Made by a program: the position numbers and the translations under genes
NCBI RefSeq assembly: GCF_029962835.1
Contig: NC_080577.1
Span: 8,780,501-8,844,500 of the forward strand
Length of the DNA: 64,000 nucleotides
Source: Magnolia sinica
Lineage: Eukaryota > Streptophyta > Magnoliopsida > Magnoliales > Magnoliaceae
Direction of reading: 5' to 3'
Shown: piece by piece, positions 58,701 to 64,000 of the stretch
How the letters are laid out: the number at the start of each line of letters is the position of its first letter
Numbering within the stretch: the stretch's first letter is position 1
The notes under the pieces: generated by a model
The model's input: only the letters and a program-made list of their open reading frames with translations
What the model was told of the DNA's origin: nothing
The model's database searches: none

Positions 58701-61700
58701 ATCTTCTTGAATCTTTGAATAAATTAGAGTTTCTATAATTTAAAAAGGTTCTGGGCTCCAACCCATGGCTCAGTGGTAGACAGAGTGTGTTTCAACATTG
58801 AATTCATGGGTTTGAGTCCATTTTACCTTTCAAAAAAGAAAAAGAAAAAAAAAAAAAAAAAATGGGGAAAAAAGAAGAAGAAGAGGTTCCTATTGTATAA
58901 TGAATCTTTCAGGAGATTATTCATGCAATACGAGTTCTTCTCCTCCGTTCGTCTATGATGGTGCAAGATATATTTGTTCAAGTGGCATGCCATCCGATGA
59001 GTATGCCCTATTTAATTGTTTATGATGATTGATTTCCAATATTTATTATTACAATTCATCTGTTCTACAGATCCTGCGGCGTTCAAGTGAATCTTTTTCT
59101 TTCAGCAATGGGAGGTATTCTTTGTGTGGCATATAAAAGCATTCTTACCATTTTGCTCTTTCTGTAACTAACATGCCTAACTTTGAGTGGTAATGATCTC
59201 ACCATATTGTATTTTGGAGAAGATGATTTGGAGTAAGTTTATGATGATTATGTTTTGTTTAGTCTTCCTCGTAAGCATATGCGTCGAGTCTTAAACAGAT
59301 TCTATTGCTCTCTTCTTTTTTTCCATAAAAGGGATGGCCTCAAGCTTTCTTAAATATTGGCACTGTTTGATTTTATCCATATACAAATCTAAGAAATATC
59401 AGTGTGGTATTACTTTATTCTGACTATGAATACTATACTTAAATATCAGTGTTGTATTACTTTACTCTGATTATGAATACTATACTTAGTTTCATGATCC
59501 TTTTGACCACTCTGAATCGCACATCGGACTTGCTGCTCCAGCTTTTGAGCAGTTTATACTAGGTAACATTTTGACACAGACACTTTCCTGCAAGCACACC
59601 CAAATCCATTGCCCTCAAATCTGTCACCGCTTTGCTTCATGATCTGTGCAAATATAATGCTAGCATTGTACGGTAAATCATTGAGGTCCACATCTGTTCT
59701 GTTCAAGTATGTAATAATCCTGGTATAAGTTGAAAGAGTTTAAGCAGACATTGGTTTTTCCCCTTGTGGGAGAACCTTTACAATTGAGTATAGGATAGTT
59801 GATTTTAAACATTCAGTGAATTAAGTTAATCTCAATAGGTAATAAGATAAGGGAAAGTAAACTCGGATGGTTTGGCTCATCAGCAACGTAGACCAAGAAC
59901 TGTGCCGATGCTGAAGGCTCTAAAAGGGAAAGGGAAGGCCAAAAAGATGTGGATGGAGGTTATAAGAAAAGACTTGATGACCTATGGGCTAACTGGAAGG
60001 TCTGGCCATTGATAGAGTGGAAATGGCGGAACCGTATTCATGTAGCCGAGCCCAATTAATTGGGTTAAGGATTAGATGATGATGGTGAAATAAGTTCATA
60101 ATATCTGGGATCCTGTTAGAGTTGACATCTTTCAAACGAAACAAATTAACAGAAAACACGTTAAGCATGAACATGTAAACCACTGCTGTTGGATATGGCT
60201 AGGCACTCAGTCCGCTCTATGCAGATAGTTGGGAATGTCCTAGAAAGGGTTCATGAGAAATGGATATTTGATTGACTTTGTTTGCCCCCTCATTTTTTCT
60301 GTGTTTTCCTTTTGTAATCAATATTTTGAGTGTTTTTTGTCCCGTTTTTCGTTATTTAAGCACAAGTGGTCTTAACAGGCTGGGTTTGTTGCTATAGCCA
60401 AACTGACCTCAATAATGCTTGCAGCATTGGAAATTTCTTTTTTGCAGGGGCACGCATATTCTTCCAGTCTTTAGATGCTGCAATATTTTTGTTTTCACGT
60501 GTTTCAGATATTCCCACAGAGAGTCTTGTTCTCCCTGTGATTTCAACCAATGACAGACTCACGCTAGGTTGCGAATTATGGGTATAATTTCCAATTGATA
60601 TTATTGCTCTTTATTAATTCCTTACGGATACATCCTTTAAAAAAACATTAATTGTCATTCTTCAATAGATTGATTTTCTCCACCTAATGGTATTGAGCCA
60701 TCATCATTGTTAACCATAGCTACATAAAATGAATGATGGCGCTGTGTATGGTTCAATCTGCATAGTTCTTCTACATATTCGTTGATTTCTGTTTTTCCCT
60801 GTCAATGTCAATTATATGGTGAACCAGAAGTGATGAGTTGTGTCCCAATCGTGTGGATGATGGCCTAGACATGGGAATAAGTGATAGGCGTTAGTTGGAA
60901 TCAGTATTCTCTATGAGTTGCCCCAGGAAATAAGTCCAGCCTATTAAGTTGGAACTTGGAAGCAGTAGTCTCTATGAGTTGCCCAGGGTCATGCTACAGC
61001 TTGTATTTTTATTATTTACTAGATGCGAGTCATCTACCTTTCCCTGAAACAATTACAGCACATCCATATTGTGTTGATGCACGCTATAGATCTCCAGTTG
61101 CATGAATGTAGGGGTTTACCTAATCTCACATAAGATAAACAAGCCTGTTGTTATACAGTCACAGGGGCTAAGTTGAACTCTGTTTGTGGGTCTGATTTTT
61201 GAGCAGTTTGGCTGCGGGAAAGCAGCATTCACTTAGCAAAAGTGGAAGGAAAGGACTGGAAGTTTGAATGTGGTTTCATGGAGAGAGATCGATCGATTGA
61301 TCGAGGGAGATTGAGATCTTTGGAAGTAGTAATTATTATTATTATCATTATTACGGTTTTACTTTATGTGGTAGAGCTTTTGAAGTCAGAAAGTGTACAT
61401 TGTCTAATTGATGTTGGTGTTTCATCCTGATATCTTTTAGCTCACTAAGTTCAAGGTTGGCTAGTGTACTGTATAAGGCATCATACTCTCTTGCCACAAC
61501 TTGGAGCAGGAATATTCTTTCTTTTCTTTTTCTTTTTCTTTTTTCTCGGTTTCCTCCTGTTCACATGTGCCATTCATGTTTTATGTCTTTCTTATATGTT
61601 TGCATAACTCTTCAATCTAATGCTATCTTTGTGTATTGGTAATATTACTGTTTAAGGCATACTTCCAGGTTCAGGAAGTACATGTATTTGAACATACTTG

Positions 61701-61845
61701 TCGTATACCCCCATCAGGAACCTGTTCTTTGTTGGTTTGAGATTTTCTCTAATAGTAATCAATTCACTTACAGGATGGAACTATAATACGTGGTCAAAAT
61801 GAAATTTCTCATCCAACTACTGGTACCATGGAACCCATAAATAAG
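50369..61845 (+). CDS. MEE18-like: CofD/YvcK-like (UPF0052) protein resembling Arabidopsis MEE18, 5' seven exons; gene continues past the window
   Basis: Bacterial YvcK is a UDP-sugar-binding regulator of wall metabolism, and archaeal CofD makes coenzyme F420; the biochemical role of plant members is not established as far as I know. Exons: 50369-50570, 54046-54162, 54270-54402, 54912-55008, 59071-59114, 60425-60581, 61774-61845 (822 nt, 274 codons, all GT-AG, frame unbroken). The first in-frame ATG is 50369; others follow at 50396 and inside exon 1. Residues 1-60 are Ser/Arg-rich, perhaps an organelle transit peptide. Motifs: VVFSGGTAFNG (64-74) and VSDDGGSTAEIVRVLGGPAV (92-111), then GDIRSRCLRLSDES, the nucleotide-binding part of the fold; later GNFFFAGARIFFQ and PVISTNDRLTLGCELW. 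The C-terminal portion is not in 61846-64000. Introns of 3475 and 4062 bp host transposons. Exon 5 has only 44 nt. Confidence 0.92.
50847..51560 (-). repeat. Possible LTR in intron 1 of the CofD-like gene
   Basis: The segment starts TGTTGAGAAATTCTTCTCAG on the plus strand. On the minus strand it has a TATA-like GATTATAAATAGGACCTATG (51174-51155), as LTR promoters do. A duplicated CAACAGTCCTCTAGCC / CAACAATCCTCTAGCC pair occurs at 51037 and 50984. No clear right end or flanking duplication was found. Confidence 0.4.
52610..53100 (-). repeat. Short RTE-LINE 3'-end remnants and an A/G-rich tract in intron 1
   Basis: On the minus strand, GCTGACTCCAATTAATTGGG (52671-52652) and GCTGACCTCAAATAGTTGTG (53086-53067), each with GATGATG-like sequence beyond, match the 3'-end signature of plant RTE LINEs, of which a better copy lies at 59838-60090. 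The A/G-rich stretch 52691-52748 (AAAAAGAAGAAGAAG) lies between them. Confidence 0.5.
56206..56880 (-). repeat. Possible LTR-like insertion in intron 4
   Basis: TGATGACCTAACCCTAGATG at its left edge and, on the minus strand, TATATATACGTTGTGAGAAA followed by CCTAATTTTATTATTATTG near 56745-56700 resemble an LTR with a TATA box. Ends and duplication are not certain. The frame at 55857-56165 (+), upstream in the same intron, has no recognisable domain. Confidence 0.3.
57272..58176. mobile_element. hAT-type MITE (905 bp), CGATAT-rich, in intron 4
   Basis: The ends CATTGTTTGAAGTCTCGGTATC and (reverse complement) CATTGTTTGGACTTCGGAGTATC are inverted. The flanks ATGCTTCC (57264-57271) and ATGCTTAC (58177-58184) are an 8-bp duplication with one change. 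The interior is full of CGATATTG, CAATATCG and TTGGCAATA words. A CCATCCATC run (57580-57634) lies inside. There is no transposase; the frame at 57904-58146 is a by-product. Confidence 0.8.
58250..58283. repeat. (ATT/GTT)n trinucleotide repeat
   Basis: ATTATTATT is followed by about nine TTG units in intron 4 of the CofD-like gene. Confidence 0.9.
58758..58861 (+). mobile_element. tRNA-derived SINE in intron 4
   Basis: A pol III box A-like motif (ATGGCTCAGTGGTAGACAG, from 58764) and a box B-like motif (GGGTTTGAGTCCA, 58808-58820) are spaced as in tRNA-derived SINEs. A long A-rich tail follows from about 58832. The length of about 105 bp suits a short plant SINE or a truncated copy. No target duplication is evident. 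Confidence 0.65.
59838..60090 (+). mobile_element. 3' end of an RTE-type LINE in intron 5
   Basis: Although shifted in frame, the translation shows the C-terminal end of RTE reverse transcriptase ORFs: SKLGWFG near the start, then KKMWMEVIRKDLM-like sequence (about 59941-59980) and WKWRNRIHVAEPN before a stop at 60058. The tail CCAATTAATTGGGTTAAGG ends in GATGATGATGG, the usual short-repeat end. The 5' part is missing, as is common for LINE insertions. It lies inside intron 5 (59115-60424). Confidence 0.8.
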
Positions 61846-64000
61846 GTATATGTGCAAAGTGCTTCTCTTTATAGCACACCGATTTAGGGGTTTAATTGGG
61901 ATTAGTACTGTTTAAGTATTGTTATGTGGAATGCTTTCATATGTGAAGTTTGATCATCGATAATTTTTAGCTATTTGAAGAAACTAAGAACATTATTATG
62001 ATGCTGCAATGCAGAAAATAGTCCAGTTTGTCTTGATGGGTGGAAAATTGTTGGCCCTACAAGGTGGAATGAATAAAGAGCAGCCCGTGATTGTGCTGGT
62101 AAACCCATGTGGGCAACCATCACTAAATATTGATTTGATTGGACAAGTGCTGCTGAGAAATACCATTTGCTTCTTGTAAGTAAACCCCGGGGTAGGCAAA
62201 ATTTGGGGTCGACTTCACAAAGTACGAGGGAGAACACATATGCTCTAGCTGGGTTCATGGGCATGTCAAAATGCAATAGAGGTTAATCATATTGTTTGAA
62301 ACTTGAGAAAGTGCTCTGGTCCAGGTCAAGTCAGAACTCAGTTGATAAGCCTCTCTCTCCCAAGTCGAGACTCAATTGATCTACCATATTCATCTAAGGC
62401 ATGAGGTTAATCATTTTTTTTTTAAGAATTGGAAGACAACCAAGGAAGTAATTTGAGACGGCTTAAACAAAGTGTGAATATGCTTCACTTTTGATTTCTT
62501 TTGATGCCGGACATGGAAATTAAACATGATATGCAAAAAAATAAAAAAAAAATAAAAAAATCAGGCTTTATATCACACTAGTTCAGAAACAGTTACACAA
62601 TATTTAACATCCCACACAAAAGTTCAAGCACTCAATCAAGGGGAATCTTATGCGAATCCAGGCCTACACAAGCTAGGGCTAGATCAATCAAAATTATAGA
62701 CCAAACAGTAATCAGAGGAGGGTAAATTCATCCACACATGCACATAAATAATTCCTCAATCTAATAGATTCACAAATTTCAATTCAGGGAACCCTAAAGT
62801 TGAAGAAAGGGCATAAAATTGGGGATTTGAATAATTTAGGGTTGGGGTTAGGGATTTTAGGTGAAAGAGGAGTGAAAGAGAGAAGAGAGACGAACCAGAG
62901 AAGCACCGTATGCTTGTACAGCAGCAATGGCCCAGACGCACGTGTGTGTGATCCCGCCCGCATATGTGTGGGGCCCACGAACCCAAAATCTCCCTCCTTG
63001 AGGCTGGTCGGCCAGGGATGGGCTACAAAACCCCCGAATTTCGGCCCGTCCGATGCACGGTTTGTGTGCAGTGCTCCGCCAAAGTTTTAGCCCCCCTACA
63101 GGGCCAGATTTCGAAAATCTGCTGTAGAGAGAAAAACGGCTGCAATAGAGGTTGGAATTAAAGCGTAGATGACTGTAGGAAGAGGTGAATATGGAAGGTA
63201 GGAGATTGGGCGATTTGGGATAAGTGTGGCTTCGCACCACGGTAATTAGCCTTTTAAGGAATTGAGGGTTTCACACCCAATTGGATTTCCACAACTCAGA
63301 AATTTAGAGGAGTAGAAAAAAACGAAGAAATTTTATTAATATTCAATAAGAATAAAAAAAACTACAAGGGGTGCCTATTTATAATAAAATCTTATACCCC
63401 AAAACTCGCGTCATGTGCGTACCCTATTACTTGAAGACGAAGTAATCAAAACTAACAACTAATCAAAGCAATTTAAAACGTCCATGATATTCTTAATAAC
63501 AATAATAAGCAAAACCTAAAGTACGAGATTATTTAGAATAGTAGGGCACGATCATGAGAACCCATAGTGGGATTCACATGCCGATTGGGTCCACTCCAAC
63601 AAACCAAAACGCAATCCTCTAACTAGGAGGCCCTCCCTGGACGTCGTCATCGATCCAAATTAATGGTGGGGCCATCCTCCTTGCGTACATGCGTAGGGGG
63701 CGTGTGTGTGCGCGTAATGTCCCCATCATCTTTTCTGGATGAAACACAAAATATATCAGGCCAAGAATAGTTGGACATAGAAATTGCATGATTTATCTTT
63801 CAGAACTTTTGAGTTGCTAAGGTAAGGAATAAAGGGGCTAGATCTTGAGATTTGGGACTAACTAGTCAGAGATTTAAGTCATAAGTTGTGTTGCAACGCT
63901 AGCATGGGAGAGGAAAAAAAAAAGATATAGTAGTAGATGGAGGGAAAAAGTAGGTTCACTTATTCTCCACTAATGAGATAAAATGTCAGCAAATTTTTTT
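61846..64000. other. Intron 7 of the CofD-like gene (incomplete) with a likely LTR-type repeat
   Basis: The coding sequence stops at the donor AAG|GTATAT after residue 274, and no later exon (for example one resembling VFYMSSEG) is found to the window end. From about 62520 to 63790 lies a repeat-like block with its sense strand apparently minus: TATTTATAATA-type sequence at about 63378-63388, CACACCCAATTGGATTTCC, and CCGCCCGCATATGTGTGGGG. Overlapping frames on both strands here (62756-63240) have no domain. LTR origin is a guess. Confidence 0.45.

Noticed and set aside
62756-63240. Frames of 64-127 residues near the right edge
   Set aside because: They overlap on both strands within a repeat-like block in the last visible intron, and none matches the expected next exon of the CofD-like gene.

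Overview
This is nuclear DNA of a flowering plant. Coding blocks are split by GT-AG introns of 0.08 to about 4 kb, the gene families are plant cell-wall and plant housekeeping types, and the space between them is packed with short inverted-repeat transposons (MITEs), LTR-retrotransposon debris, SINE and LINE pieces and microsatellites. The abundance of MITE cores reading like GTGGGGCCCACC...TTGATGTATGTG and ACGGATGGACGGCGTGG, together with the large introns, made me think of a magnoliid or other early-diverging angiosperm. That lineage guess is inference only.

Three protein-coding genes can be supported. (1) At 7507-8568 (-) are the first two exons of a TRICHOME BIREFRINGENCE-LIKE (TBL) gene; the exons carrying the catalytic Asp/His are not seen to the left in this window. 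(2) At 32196-35706 (+) is a complete five-exon TBL gene of 418 codons with both the GDS and the DxxH motif, a probable Golgi polysaccharide O-acetyltransferase. (3) From 50369 (+) run seven exons of a CofD/YvcK-like (UPF0052) gene resembling Arabidopsis MEE18; it runs off the right edge after 274 codons.

Layout: 1-7.4 kb, nested DNA transposons, including a SINE that was later split by a Mutator-type MITE inside a PIF/Harbinger-like element that also holds a ~34-bp minisatellite. 7.4-8.9 kb, partial TBL gene. 9-13.6 kb, MITE nested in MITE and an LTR-like repeat. 13.6-18.7 kb, a likely solo LTR, a 54-bp minisatellite split by a hAT element with perfect 8-bp target duplications, and second copies of two LTR-like segments. 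18.7-31.9 kb, MITEs and old repeat copies. 32-35.7 kb, complete TBL gene. 36.9-42.5 kb, one decayed Ty1/copia element with both LTRs, primer site and 5-bp duplications. 43.3-44.8 kb, a long inverted repeat with ~0.7-kb arms. 45-50.2 kb, copia remnants and MITEs. 50.3-64 kb, the CofD-like gene, whose introns host LTR-like, hAT, SINE and RTE-LINE insertions.

The two TBL genes share the same N-terminal domain, intron phases and a 172-nt second exon, but their sequences fall in different-looking subgroups. I see no operon-like or cluster logic linking the TBL genes to the CofD-like gene. I did not find an obviously new molecular system. The most unusual signals are structural: MITE families with a shared core but different ends, the long inverted repeat, and the layered insertions whose order can be read from target-site duplications.
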